A DNA stretch of 64,000 bases from Galaxea fascicularis (GCA_948470475.1 OX419337.1:28276372-28340371); one strand, 5' to 3'. Shown: positions 34,037-49,000, numbered from the stretch's first letter. The notes: generated by a model not told the origin, from the letters alone. Numbers and translations: made by a program.

Positions 34037-37000
34037 ATGGCTTCGGCTGCAGAAAGTAATGAGATATGCGAAGAAGATGAAGACAATACAGCTAATAACA
34101 ACGAACAAGTTTCAGTTCCCAGCGAAGGTTCGTCTATCTCAAACTGGTTTTCTATTAGTAAGCTTAAGCTTATTTATTATTTGTATCTGCCATTGGCACC
34201 TTTGGTCTTGACTTCTTGATCCCTGCATTTAGTAAATCTTGGTGTCAATTTTTTACTTGTCTTCTCTCTAATCAGGATTGAGAAGGTCGTCTTCGGACTC
34301 AAAAATCAAGAAATTACGACGAAAAATATCTCAGGGCCTACGACTCTGTGAGTATGAATGAAGCTGGCTAGAAAGCCAAAATATAAAAGTTTCGTGCATT
34401 GACTACAGATCGATTTTTTTGTAGAACGAAACTACCGTGAACTAATGCTATTAGAATTTTTTTGACATTGTCACTACATATACTTGTGGGCTACCGAAAG
34501 GTATAGATGTTGTTTGTAAGTGGAGTCTTTACGGATCAATATTCCAGCCGCAGGCAAGAAGGTTGTTTTGAATAGATCCATAGACCTTCTCTAGTACTTG
34601 GACTAACTTACTCAGGTGTGAAGGCTTTCATGACATGAATATAACTACTGAGGCGACGAAATTTTAGAGGAGATATGTTCTATGAAGCTGTCGAATTTCC
34701 TTGTGTTGTGTTTTCAGCATTCATACGGGATGAAACTGAAGGAATTGATATCGCATCAGAAAATAATCATCTGCATGTCGAGGTTAGTGGCTTCATAATT
34801 TATTCATTTTTTTGTTATTTAATCGTTATATTAGTTTTCCGCGATAGATCATTTATTGACCGAATTCCGAAAACATCTGGTAACGTGGTGTCAGATTTTA
34901 TTTCTTTTTAAAACATTAATCCACAACAAGCTTTATTGTGGGACTATAAAGAAAATGACTCCTAAAATAAAATTAAGGTCACACATCATCACATGCATTA
35001 ATTATTCTCCTCTTTCTTACTGTGACCAATATTCGAGAGGTATAGGTGTTTCGACACTTTTATTTTCTTCACAAAGAAATAAACTGAAACCACCAGACTA
35101 ACTTCATAAGAACATTTTTGACATGAATTATACTTTAATTTACCTTTTGTGTATAATTGCTTAAAGAACAGGAATACGTCATTGTTATAACATATGACAA
35201 AATTTTATTGTGAAGCCAATATTCACATCAATGACATATGGTATGTGGTGAGTATTGCTATTATTATAACTTGACACATATGCATTCACTTTTTATTGTA
35301 TTTTGCAATAACATCAGACAAAACATGTTATTATGATATTGCCAGCATAATAACCCTTAATCATCCATAAATGTTAATTTCTAATCACATTATCCCCCTC
35401 AGACTAATTAGGCATGTGACATAAATCGAAAAGAATGTTCTGCTCCAAGTAAGGCAGAACAATGTTCTCGGCAAGTCATGTTTTTAATTTGAATTCATTT
35501 ACTCAATTAGACATACAGTATCAACTTGAACTTTCTTAACTGACACACACTGAAAGGTTAAAATCCAGTGCAACAATTTGTATACAGTAGCACAGCCATA
35601 CGACCACCCAGTTAATATGACCACATTTCTGTGGCCTGAATAGCAAAAACCTACTTATTTTCTTATTGGAAAACCTTGTTCAAGGTTGCAAATAATTTTT
35701 TTTCAGAAGCAGGTCATTTGTCAGGTCAGAGACCAGACCTGATTGGACATGGAAACAGTCTTGTCGGACAAAAAAAATGCTAAGTGAAAGAGCAAACTTA
35801 AGAATTCAACAAAAAGTGCCTGGTCAGAGTGACAGACCAGACTAATACTTCGCCGGTCAAAACGTCTGTTATTTGCAGCCTTGTTGTTAATCCAACCGCC
35901 CCATACGGCCAAATTTTCATTTTCTGACAATGGTGGTATTAATAGGGTTCCACCGTTTGTTAAATGAGACATGTCTTTAAGTGCTAATAATTTGTATGAG
36001 CATGATTATCCTCTTTACTTTTGTTCATATATCTCATAGAACACCAGTCAAGAAAATATGGGTAAACTTTAAAGGCATTCTGTCCTTAATGATCATTTCC
36101 TTTATTCTCATAACTGTGTTAACAAGGAGTTGAATTGTAAAGAGAAATTAATTTTCATCATCAGGTCTTAAAAATCCGAAAATCAACATGCTTATTCTCA
36201 CCACATTTCTCTATAAATTTCTTCTGGCACTTGTTGAGAGAATGAAAACATTCCACCTACAGCAATCCCTCTCATTGATCTTACAGAGGGGGGAGGAACA
36301 GAATAGGAAGGAGGGAGAAGTGGCCCAAAAAAAGTTGGGAGGAGGGAGAAATAGGGGGAAAAAGTAGGGAGGAGGAAGAAAAAGAAAAGTTGGGAGTAGG
36401 GAGAATTGAACTGGATGGACCTGGATGAGTAGGGAGGAGGGAGAAATTGGCTCAGAAAGTAGGGAGAAGGGAGATTTACTCCCCTGTTCCTCCCCCCTCC
36501 TTACAGTGTGTGTTTGTACTGTAGCCGTTACACTTTTTTCTTTATGCAGAATGATGTTTTTGAAAGTGATGGCACTGTCCCATCACTAGTTTCAAACAAG
36601 ATTGGAAGACCAGGTGTTAGAAGGACTGTGTCTGACTCCATTGGTGCGCGACTGAGAAAGATCAGCTTTGAGATTGGAAATGGCAGAAGAAGCTCTGATG
36701 AGTATATGAATGATGAATTTAAAAACATACCACAGGTGTGTATTACAGCAGTGTTAGTAAAAAATACATCAAGTGGGGGATGGTTGTAGTATAGTTGGAT
36801 GTGACAATTGAGCCATTAAGGCCCATAAAGGAAGGGGCGATAATGCTCCAATTGTCACATCCAGGCAGAGGAAGTGGGTATGGTCCTTAGATAATTTTGA
36901 AATCTGGAAGCTTGGAAATTTCCAGCATTTAGGGAACCAGATTGGGCGAATAGATTTAAAGGTAATTTTCTTGTAACAACACCAACAATGACATTATTAT

Positions 37001-40000
37001 TAAATTGTTTCAGGGTTCTCCCTAAATTTTGGAGTAGAAGGAGAATAAAATGGAGTAGCCGGCAGAGGAATTTATTAAGGCGCATGGGAAGGGGGGGGGG
37101 GGGGGGGTGTGAGGAGGGAAAAGCTAGGAGAAGTGCTGCTTTTCCTCCATTTCACACGTGTTGAATACAGAGTATGTTGTCTTATATGGACTGTTTTTCG
37201 TCGGTAACCGCTGCCTCACAATCTCAGCCTGTTTGCTTAACGTTCAATCTATGTCTGCAAGCAGATTCAAGCGTGGTGAAATTCTCGACGAAACTTTAAA
37301 GTTTATTCAGTCAAAAACAATAGTTGGACACTTAGCTCTTTAAGGAAAACTTTATTTATTTGCGAATGTATTTACCCAAGGGAAAGTAGGCGTTGCAAAT
37401 GGAAAAGTTGCCGTTGGATGTAAAACAAAGTATTTTTTAATTTTTTTATTTGGATCTGAGTAGCCGGCGCGCACGAGGACGACTAGCTGGCGATTTTTGG
37501 CGGTCGCCAGGGCTTACAGAGGTCTCTGTTGTTTACATGACTGATTGGCAGAAAATTGCAGGTCGTGTGTATTTTCTTGTAACTTTGAGACCATTCTGTA
37601 CTCTATTGTTGACTTTAACAGTGAAAAAGAAAATCAAATACTTATAATGCTCACTCACTTGTAGGTAATAACATACTATGATATATAGTGCAGTGCATTT
37701 TTCCATTTCTCTCTGCCATATTCTTAAAGCATGAGAGTAAAACATGTAATTGAGCATGTAATTCATTATCAGTTCTTATTTTATCTCTCAGTTAGTACAC
37801 GCGCTGTGACTGGTCAATTTTGCAGGCCGTATTCTACTGTACGGCCGGCTAAATTTGAAAGTTTCCTTTTCCGTGTGCCTGATTAACCTCAGAGAGTGAA
37901 TGATGCATATGAAATAAATCGTATCTGAACTGCGGATATGAAATCAAACGAGGAATGATCATAGCAATTTTTACAATTGCGTAAAGAAGCCTGAAAAAAA
38001 TTCAGGACTTCAATGGGGCTTGAACCCGATTGACCTCGCGATTCCGGTGCAATGCTCTACCAACTGAGCTATGAAACCACTGACATTGGGAGCAGGTCAA
38101 TTTTGGGTTCATATGATCCCGTGAAAGATATGTAAGTGAATGATGCATATGAAATAAATCATATGTGAACTGCGGATATGAAATCAAATGAGGAATGATC
38201 GTGGCAGTTGTGATCGCAATTTTTACAATTGCTTAAAGAAGCCTGAAAAAAAAAATCATATGAACCCAAAATTGACCTGCTCCTAACGTCAGTGGCTTCA
38301 TAGCTCAGTTGGTAGAGCATCACACCGGAATAGCGAGGTCACGGGTTCAAGCCCTGTTTAAGTCCTGAATTTTTTTCAGGCTTCTTTACGCAATTGTAAA
38401 AATTGCAATCACAACTGTGACGATCATTCCTCATTTGATAACCTCAGAGATATAATAAATATCTTACTAACCTTGTTTTCTCAGTCCGTACTTTAAGTTA
38501 CAGATCCTTGTTTTTTCCCATTGATTTATGGTCTGTGCGTTTTGCGCTTGGGCCATAAGTGAACGAGAAAAAAACTTGGTCCGTAACTTACAGTATGGAC
38601 CTCAAACTCAGTTAGTAAGAGGTATATTGTCTCGACCACATCTACATCTACATGATTTCAGCACTCGGCAAAGTCCCATTGACTTATGGCTGTTATGTGT
38701 GTGGCCTCATACACCATAAGCCTTTTAGGGATATCACGCCAAGCTGGCCACTTGCTGAATAGAACAGGTCAGCACTAGGGGTGGTCACAGCCAGGGTTTG
38801 TTATGTCCCTAGTGGTTCTTAAAGTCCCACAGAATTAATTGTGAAGAGTTGTGAGATGGGACCTCCAGTTTATCGTCTTTACCCAAGAAGACTAGAAAGT
38901 CTAACCATTTGCAGATGTCATTGCAAAGGAAGCAGTTTCTCCTCAGTTATTTAAAGATTCTGAGTGTTGGTCCGGTTGGGGCTTTGAACCCACGACCTCC
39001 TGCACGGTAGTCCGGCACTCTACCAACTGAGCCAACTGGTTGGACCATTGTTTAATGTTACAATGATCCAACAACGAAAAAAAATGAGGCAAAATATTTA
39101 TTGGCAATTGCCTTTGCTTGCCATTTCAAGAAAAACTTGAAAAGCCTTCAAATTAACAAATCAGAGTTGGGAGATGGAATGAGAAAAGTAGAGGGTACTG
39201 ATGTGGAAAGAAGCCAACGCAGTTTGTAGGTTGCTGGCTTCTGATGAAATCCCTGTATACGTATGGATTAGCATTCATTGGCTTGCAAAAAAAACAAACT
39301 GGCTTTAGGTTTTTAGGCATCAGATCTCTTCATTTTCAGTTTTCTTGAGCTATTCATGATCATCAGTTACCATTTTGAGTGTATATCCTTAGCTTGATGC
39401 TCTAAAAGTTTCATATTTTAGCCATTGTACATCAGAAAGGTGAAGATAAAGGACTTGGCTCAGTTTAATAATGACTGACTGACTGGCTTTATTTTAACAC
39501 AGTAAAATAGTCAGCAGATCATTAAGACTGAAATAAAAATGAGAGTGTACGTGAAAAATTTAGATGGAAGTCCTAACAATATACATTATTATTGTCCTTG
39601 TGTTTAACTCCTGAGATGTACTATGTTCATGTAAACTATGAATTTAGAATCCTAATAACATGCATTTAATCGTCTTTGTTTAATTACTGCTGCTGTGGGA
39701 TCAAGCAGATGCTTAAATGCGTTTAAGTTAAATTTGCTACCAATTCCTTGCTATTGCTCCCCTGTTGAATGGGGTTTCTAATAAAATTTGTCTCTAGCCT
39801 TGGGAGCACACTTCCTCCATTGAGAAGGGAAGGGGTAAAAACAAAGAAGAGGATATACCTGTAAATTGTGTCAAAATTTTAGAATACTCTCCACCTACCG
39901 CAGGGAGAAGGTCGAACCCCCTTGTACCCATGTGATGTGTACCATCCGTAACACAGATGCTTATTAAAATAAACTGATCTTGTTTCATTGAAAAGCATCT

Positions 40001-43000
40001 CACTATTATGAGTTTAGAATCTAGATATTCTTGGCCACTGATTCGTTCTTCTGTGCAAAAACTGTTTCCATTTTGCCAGTACATTATTTATATCCTTTCA
40101 CAGAGTCGGCAGAACAGCAGGAGTATAATTATAATTTTATGTTGTACCTTAAAATTGCACTGACCCCTCTTTTACAATCACTGCCTTGGCTTAATCTGTC
40201 TTTACAATAAACGTAAGTGTTTGAGCTAACCTGTTTCACATTGTCTAAGAACAGCCTGTAACTTAAATTCACCTCTCACTCAATATTTTCGACAATATCT
40301 TATATTTTAATTTTTGTGAAAGACATGTCACAAACGTTAAGGCAAAGTTTTGCAAAATGTTAAAAAGATGTAATTTTATTTAAAACCCAGAATATCGTCA
40401 ACAATTTTATGGTTAAAAAGGAAAGGCCATTCTTCAAATAAATCTTTCTAAGAAATGGGGAAAAGTTTTGTATAAGAAATCAGATTAATTTTGTGATAAA
40501 TCAAATAATCAAGGTAAAAGGAAGTAGTTAATAATACATGCCCTGTCCTTTAGAACAAAATTTGTACGTATTTTGAAAAATAAAAAATTAATGTGTTGGA
40601 GTCCCGCTTTTTATAGTGTCAATTTATGTAATATTTTCTTTTTTTGTGAGTGTTAGGCGTTTTTGTTAGTTTGCATTCTTTTAAGATAAGTTTAGCTCTA
40701 GCTGTCTGTTTTTAATTGAGGTAATTGTGGCTACAGCTGTATAAGGAATCAGCTAACAATATCTAATGTGTCATGTGGGCAATAGTAAGAATTGTCTGGC
40801 TTATCTCCAGCAAGAGCCATGAGACTTGTGGAGACATACAAAATAAACATCAATATTAATTTGTCTAGTGTAGTTTGCCCAACTAGGGAAGCAGCTGATC
40901 GTTAAAAGCCTCCTGTCACCTATGACAATGGCAATGAATACCCTCAAGTTCCAACAATTTGCTTCTGTCATCCGGCCATCATAGGTGCTAATTATCTAAT
41001 ATCATCTGCGTAAATAATTAATCCATTATCATCAGCATGAAAATATACTTTTAAAATTAATACTTAATGATTTTGGCAATAATTTCTTTGGATTTCTTTG
41101 AAAAGCCAGTCAGATCATACTCAGTCATACATCAAATGTAAAAACAAGCTTCTTTTTTCTGAAGAACTCTAATTTTCATTACACTTTGGTTATTACTCCT
41201 TTTAATGTGAAGATTTATTTTTTGAACGTGAAATGGTTCTGTTCATCTTATCAGATTTGCTTGCTTGTTGATGCGGGGAGACGTCACTTTATCATACCAA
41301 GGACTTGTAAAATAACTTGTGGCATATGTGTTTTCCTTCAGTCTATGCATATTAATAAGCATTTCCAAAGGAAGAAGTCAGCTCATAAATTGCCAGTTTG
41401 TTGGGCTTGTATGATTTGCAGTCATGTTTTTAATTCGTCGAAGAACCTTTGTGGTAGGTTTCACATCTGATTCTAACTTTGCCATAGCTGCCATGGTGTG
41501 TGTTTTATTTTTCAACCAACATTGCTATATTTTGTTCTTACCATGACACCAGACAGCTGTCAGTCTTTGCTTCCTCAAATTTAAACCTTCTCCAAAATGT
41601 TTCTTACAAGCTGTGAATCCTGCCAGTTGGATCTTTGACAAGCATTGAGTGATAGTTTATAAAAGAGAGTCAAATTGTACAGCTGCTTACACTGGCAACC
41701 ATCTGAATTTGAGCTGTATGTGCATTCATCTATTGTTTGAGACATTTGAACCTAGTTTTTTGAAATGTGTATAGGATTCATGATAATGGCACATTAAAAT
41801 TTGGTCAAGTACGGTACATGTGAGGTGCCTAAAAAATTTGTTCATGTTATTCAAGCTTGTTTTATTTTATGTGCATAAGTGAGAAGATTATTTACTTTGG
41901 ATTTTACATGTATGAACTTGGTTATTTTTGAAAACTACCTGCATGCATCAATACATGTGATACTTCACACTCCCCAAAAATACAGTTCTTGAGTATATAC
42001 ATGTATCATAACCTTTGCATTTTGTCAACTGCAGTGACCTTCTTGTTGGTTCTACTACAGCAATCTCCTTCTTGTCGTGTCTTGTCAGGAACTATCTGCT
42101 GTCCTTGCTTGTTTCTATACAATGGTCAATTTAACAAATTGAATGTGGTTTAGTGTTGTCTGTACTCTTGTTGACAACGATGTTCATCATCACAGTTGTC
42201 AAAATGTTGTGGACTCATGAGGTGCAGCCAAGTGAGTGCACAACACATTTTGACCACTGTGATGATGAACACCATTGTTGATAACAGAACAGACAATGCT
42301 AAACCACATTCGGTTTGTTTTTACCACAATATCAGCGTCAAAGAAATGTTTATTTCAGAGCGCGAGAGATGAAAAAGGCATAGCATGACAAGTTGATGCA
42401 AGTAGCGTTGTCTAGACTCTTATTGACAATGGCAAATTAGCCAATCAGATTGCGAGAGTACCAGCAATTGTGGTAAAAAAACCTGCATCCAAGAAACTGC
42501 TACAAAGTTCTTTCCACTAATATGTAGTAGGATCACCCCTAAGATCAGCATGTATATTCTCTGCACTGTTCTCAGTACATTTTCTATGGTAATGATGAGG
42601 AGAATTTGTTATACAATCAAGACATTTGTTACAGTTGCCTATTTCTTTTTTCTCACAACCTTTATGTTTGATTGAGAAGTGTTATCATAACGAGAAATTA
42701 AACAGTGGTCACTTTTAGGAGTCATGGGGTTAAGGGCCATTACTTTAGGGTGCTGTCTGGAAAGCTAGAAACATGCTGTAGAGTCATGAGGTGGACAGTT
42801 ATCTCAAATCTTTAGGAGCTTTATATCTAGAAAATGGGGATCAGTTTGTGGGTTCTTTAACATCCCACAAAGTTATCATAAGCAAGGGTTGTATCAGTAT
42901 TCTCTGCATTAGCTCATTAGGAGGCGATCAGTGAAACGTTGCGATAGCTCAGTTTAACGCCATCTTTGGCCAGAATCTGACTATCAACCAGGATGTTGGT

Positions 43001-46000
43001 ACCCTTTGGTATGTTGTATCTTGCAAAACCTGGTGCTGATATAAAGTAGAACTGTACTGTTACATGAAAAATTCTTTTGCAGCCACTGTCGCCTCCCTTT
43101 GGTTGCCTTGATGCTTATCAAAAGCTTGAACAGCTTGGGGAAGGATCATACGCAACAGTGTTCAAAGGGGTTTGTAGGTATGTGATCAGCTATAGTACAT
43201 TAATTTTGTAATAATAGCAATATTAGTGATAATGCTAAAGATAATTAATTTAGAGATAGAAAACATGTGCCGTGTTTCTATCGAGTTATAGGAACACAAA
43301 GTGGAAGTTTGGGAGAATGAGAAATGCTGTGGGAACATGAGCTGCAGGCTAGTGTTTCCACAGCTTTTCCAAGTTCTCCCAAACTTTCACTAGTGTTTCT
43401 ATAACTCAATAGAAACACGGAGAACATGTTTTATTTTTCTTTTAGAAAACACCACAACGAAAAAAAGGAAAACAACTTGTTAACTTTGATTATCAAAATG
43501 TAAATTCTCTTTGCTTGCATCATCATTACATCAACAGCTCATGCTAGTTCTGTGTTTCTATCAAGTTATAGAAACATGATTTCTAACCAATCAGCGCATG
43601 TATTTTCTTAGAACTGTTTTCTAAATTGATATAGAGCACACATTCCATAAATTTGCATAAAGATAGTTGTCCTTTGTACAGTTATCAAATGATTGACACT
43701 ACTAATGAGGTGCAAATGTTTCACCCTTCAAAAACTAAGATCAAAATTGAAATTCTCATTTGCTGCTCTCGTGTATTTTCTATAGAAGTAGTGGGGAGAA
43801 GTTGTTGAAATATCAAGAAAATTTATCTTGAGCAATAAATTCTTGTGACGATGCTGTTTTATTAAGTGTTAACATTACAAGGAGAAATTTGATGCTGATC
43901 ACTCCTAGGGTTTGAAGGGTTAGTGAATGCTTGAGGGTAAAAGTGGAACTAATGGAAACTATGTTAGATCAAGATTCCTAAGATTACAGTTTGTATTGTT
44001 ATCACTGAGCTTGGTAAAAGAGTCATCTCAGATTTTCCTGGCACATCATTAAATGCAAATCTTCTTGATGCTACAATCATGTCGTGAAGTATATGTAATT
44101 AAAACACTTTGGTCCTGTTATCCCAGTGCGAACAAGAAAATTGTAGCCTTAAAGGAGATCAGATTACAAGAAGAGGAAGGAGCGCCATTCACTGCAATCA
44201 GAGAAGGTATATATGCAGAGGTTTACCAAAGAAGACACTAAACATTGCACATTTGTCATTGTCAATCTTTGAGCAAATCTTTCAAAGCAAGGCTGCTGCC
44301 TAAGAACATTTTAAAGGGGCCCTGAGAGCTACAGTGTAAATGCTGAGAACTTAGGAGCCAACATATGAAGTGAGCTATTCTTTGGGTGCCCCAGGCTACT
44401 GGGCTCCTGTTAAGCAACAGCCTTGCAAAGCTTACAATATTAATTGCTGCCTTGTTGATTTCCATAATTTGGGATTTAGTTTTTTTTTGGCTGGTGCTTG
44501 TAGCTAAAATTATATAATGCGCACTTTGGTTGACTAAGTGCAAGGGCATTATTCTCCCGTAATGCCCACGGGCTGATTATGAATAATGCAAAAACAAACA
44601 AAGGATAATTCAAAGGCCAAATTGTTTTGTTTCTCTTTTCTGAAAATTGATGGATAGATAGAGCTAATGACACTCACTCTGAAAGTGAATTCTATTACCC
44701 TTATGAGCTTGAATTTCAGGAGAACAACAAAGGCACAGGTTTAAACTGCAACAAGCTGGTACTGTAGATCAAGTCTAAGCTACAGTGTATTTTTTTAATG
44801 AAAGCCATATAATAAACAACTTAGTAACCTTGAACATTCATACTTTATGGGAAAATGTCAAACTTCAGCCTTGCCATATCGCTCGGTCAATACAGCAAGG
44901 CCAACATGTGATTTAACACTTTTGAATTAGATACATCCCTGTTTATAATAGAACTGAAATTTCCAACCATAGCCTTGTCACAATATTTTATCGCCGTTTT
45001 ATTGCATTGATTTGTAAAGTTGTGCATTCTTTGCCTTGTAGCATCTCTGTTAAAGCAGCTGAAGCATGCCAATATTGTCACACTTCATGACATAATTCAC
45101 ACCAAGGATACACTCATGTTTGTCTTTGAGTTTGTGGTGAGCCATTTTTATAATGCTGATCTTGTGAATCAATTCAGTGATGACCATTGTTATGGAACTA
45201 AACTTAAAAACTGTTTTCTCACCCCCTTTTATTGCAGGACACAGACTTAAACGTGTATCTTGAAAAGTATCCAAGAGGGATTCCTCCATACAATGTCAAG
45301 GTTAGTTATTGAAAGTCTGATTCCAGATGAAGTTGCCTGTTAATAATTCAATGATTCTAAAAAAGTTGTAAACTTTTGTTAACTGGCTGGTTCATCATTT
45401 CAGTGATTCAAGACAGTGTTTGGCAACAGTAAAGTTACTTATTGTTACACAAGTTCTTTCAGGAATTATTGCTGCATCCTTGAACAGCATTTTTATGTAA
45501 TGTATATAGCATGGAACAAAGCAACCTAAATAAAGAAACTGGTTTGAAAGTTTCCAACCAAAAATACAAAAAGAAGATTGACAGTAATCTTATGGTAAGT
45601 TGGGCATTAAAAGAAGATTTTTATTCTATTAGGTGGTGATGTTAAAACAGGTTTACAAACTGTAGGTTGAAATTCAGTTTCTGACTGAAATGCAATCTCC
45701 AGTCTACCTCAGACATTTCAGGTTAACCACCTCTTTGGTGTTTTCAGCTCTTTTTGTTCCAGCTGTTAAGAGGTCTGGCTTACATCCATGAAAGGAAAAT
45801 TCTTCACAGGTGACTTAACATGCTGGCAAAAATGTTATTTAGAAATGTTAAATGTTATTTAGAAGTACAAGAAATGTGAGAAGACCAGTTACGAGAATAT
45901 GCATGTTGATGTTAGGGCTTCAATTGGTTTGATACTCCTTCATAAACCTTTGTGATCCAGTGGGTTTCAAGGACTATGCCCAGATTTTCTTTATTTGTTT

Positions 46001-49000
46001 GTTGTTATTCTGCTAGTACACATGGAGACACACAACATAGAGCACAAGACCACTTAACACATTGCAGAAGCCAGGAATAGTATTTCATATTTATTTCATG
46101 TGGTCTGTGATGCATTTACACCTGTATCATGACATAAACAACCTTGTTCCAAAAATATAAAATACTTTGTTATCAAAGTAGGAATCGTACATGTACTAGG
46201 TTATTGTTTTTATTGGTCATTTCAATTTTCGTCTCTGTAGGGACTTGAAGCCTCAAAACCTGTTAATAAATGAAATTGGAGAATTAAAACTGGCTGATTT
46301 TGGTGAGTTTTGTGACTTGTTTTCCACTGGCCATTAGAGTAATATTCAGAAGAATGTTAGCAATGCTGCTGTTTGTACATATAATATACATACATACGTT
46401 GTTTATAATCGAGAACCGGAAGCTTGTTAGGCCTCATTGTATACTGGCAAGCTGTCATTTAGTTTTCTTTCAGTAAGCCAAGTGAGCCCTTGCAACTTTG
46501 CTTGACTGTTTTAAAAAAATGAGAGAGTACCGTTACTCTCAGTCACAGAAGATGTCGCAATACCAGTGCGATGCTCTAGCCAACTGAGCTATGAAGCAAG
46601 GTCACGGGTTCAAACCTTGTTGAAGTCCTGAATTTCAGGCTTCTTTATGGAATTGCATAAATTGGGTTCACAACTGCGAGGATCAGTCTACATTTGATAA
46701 ATTTACCTGTAGTGAGCGGCATTTGCTGGAGAAATGTTTCAGGCATTGTTTTTGAACACCTTTGATTTTAAGTATTCTGCTTATGGTATCACCCTATCCT
46801 ACACTGTATCTAAACTTTTATGGTATTTTAATTTTTTGTCTTAGGTCTAGCCCGTGCCAAATCTGTTCCCAGCCACACATACTCACATGAAGTTGTCACA
46901 CTGTGGTAAGGAAATGTTTGTTTATGTGTACTTCTTTCTTTGAAACATTGCTAACCATGGTCTTGCTGAAAAACTTACAAATGGTTTACTGACAGGTATC
47001 GACCTCCAGATGTTCTGTTAGGGTCAAAAGATTACACAACATCCTTAGATATCTGGTGAGTCACACAAGTGTTATGAATCAAAAGAGCAACTGAATACTG
47101 TGGCACTGTTATTGTCTTTAGATTATTTACTCTGATTTAAAGTGGTTTGCAGTTGAGTGGCAAAAGTAATAATGTTGGCTTTTGCTTTGGTATAATTTGC
47201 AAAAGTTGTGCAGCTTTCAAAGCTGTTGAAAAAAGACCTACAATCACTCAACAAGAAATGTTTACTAGGAATGTTGCATTTTACTTGGTGACTGTAGTAC
47301 AGTGTATACATGTAAGGGCTGTTCTCTAGCAGTGCCTGGTCACTCCTGGTGACATACGTTTGCCTTTGGACAACCAGGAAGTATTAGTTTTTGCACCAAA
47401 CTGATATGCTGGCTGCCCTGGATTTCAAGGGTTTAGAGATTTTGCGCACCCAACTACTTTTCTTAGAGCACAGCCTTGCATGTACATAATCCTCAAATGA
47501 TTTTGTATGAGAACATTGTAATTTAATACTGGAACATAAAGAGATGTCTGATTTAGTCAATTTTGATTGATAACCAGATAACCTGTTTTGACTGTACCTT
47601 TTCATGTTGTTGCTGTTGTTCAGGGGCACCGGCTGTATCTTCGTAGAGATGGTAACTGGGGTTGCTCTGTTTCCTGGAATGAGAGATTCTGTTGATCAAC
47701 TCAATAAGATATGGCAGGTACGAAATGGTTTAAACTGGACTATCATACATTTAATGAAAGATGGACGTGTAACACCCAATAAACTTTCCACCTGAACGGT
47801 GTACATGTAGCTCCCTCATGCTTTATGTAATTCCTCAAGAAATGTAGGTTGATGTAAAGTTCACTATGGTTCATTTAGTTTGGTTGTAGATATTAAAGTT
47901 CTTAAAAGAAAATGTACAGTTACATTATTTTTGGTAGTGTTCCAGAAAAGAGAGGGGTCTTGGGTCAAAATCCCCAGATTGTTGGCTTCTTAACTCAACA
48001 GACTGAGTGACAAACTTAAGAAGAGGAATGCAAGGAAGACATATACTGGTACTTAAGACACCAAAAGTCGTCATTGACCTACTAACTTGGAAATTTATAT
48101 GGAACACTGATTGAGCTCTGTCAACATTACAACTTTTACAATGAGTGACAATTTAATAAGTTTTTTGTCAAATCTTAGATATCAGGAACTGCGACTGATG
48201 AGACATGGCCTGGAGTCACCAGGCTACCTGAGTATAATACAGGTTAGTAAGTTTACTTACTTATCATGATTGCAAATCACAAGTTACACACATGAGCCAA
48301 ATAGTGTGGAGTCAGTCAGTCAGTCGGTCAGTCAGCCAATCCATCAATACTTGATTTGTTAATCCATCAATCCATCAATCAATCAGTCAGTTGATCAGTC
48401 ATTGAGTTAGTCATCCAACCTTTCATATGTGACTTGTTGCCCTGTTTCCTATTATACTTTCTCTTGCTCAGTATTTTTTGGTTACATGTATGAACAGAAA
48501 TACTGGCATGTTGAGGTTATGAAGTTGTTAGGAAACACCATTTTAAACATTTGGTGTTCTTTTGTTTCCAGACTTGTTTGTTGACTTCCCACCTCAACGA
48601 CTTGGCATCATTGCTCCAAAGTAAGTAATTTATTTAAAAGTCTAATAATAGTTTTTATAGTATGCTTGAGAAGTCAATACATGGTATAGTAAGCTGGCAA
48701 GAGTTAGTTTACCAGAGAATATAAAATATATCATACTGTTTATTTCCTGTCTCTGCAGGTTGTTACTTATTCCTGGAGCTGAATCCCTGGCTACAGAAAT
48801 GGTCCAGGTAAATAAACAGAGATACTACGTTTTATTCCATACAATCAGAAAAGGGAAAATATTATAAATTATAACAGGGTTAAATGCAATTTAACTTAGT
48901 TAACGACTAGGAGCAAGTTGCTCAGTTTGTTTGGCATGGTGTGGCGTGGTGTTAGCATTAGTTTTATTAGTATATTTTTGGGGTGTGCTGGCAGTGTTAA

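Larger units (their letters stand above)
37895..38438. mobile_element. Inverted pair of tRNA-derived SINE-like copies
   Basis: A 544-bp insertion flanked by an 11-bp duplication TAACCTCAGAG (37884-37894 and 38439-38449). It has a minus-strand copy followed by a plus-strand copy. Each has a tRNA-like head and a tail with TTCAGGCTTCTTTACGCAAT and GATCATTCCTCATTTGAT. The direct block AGTGAATGATGCATATGAAA occurs at 37895 and 38133. Confidence 0.85.
37787..38633 (+). mobile_element. Dispersed repeat split by a SINE pair (kinase intron 4)
   Basis: 37787-37894 and 38439-38633 align consecutively to the unbroken copy at 59935-60232: CAAATTTGAAAGTTTCCTTT, CTGATTAACCTCAGA, ATATCTTACTAACC, GGGCCATAAGTGAAC. 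The class of the host repeat is not known. Confidence 0.85.

Noticed and set aside
38005..38366. Two tRNA genes in the kinase intron
   Set aside because: Both are heads of an inserted SINE pair with poor acceptor pairing.
48313..48420. Possible CRISPR-like array
   Set aside because: It is a simple tetranucleotide repeat without spacers, in a eukaryotic intron.
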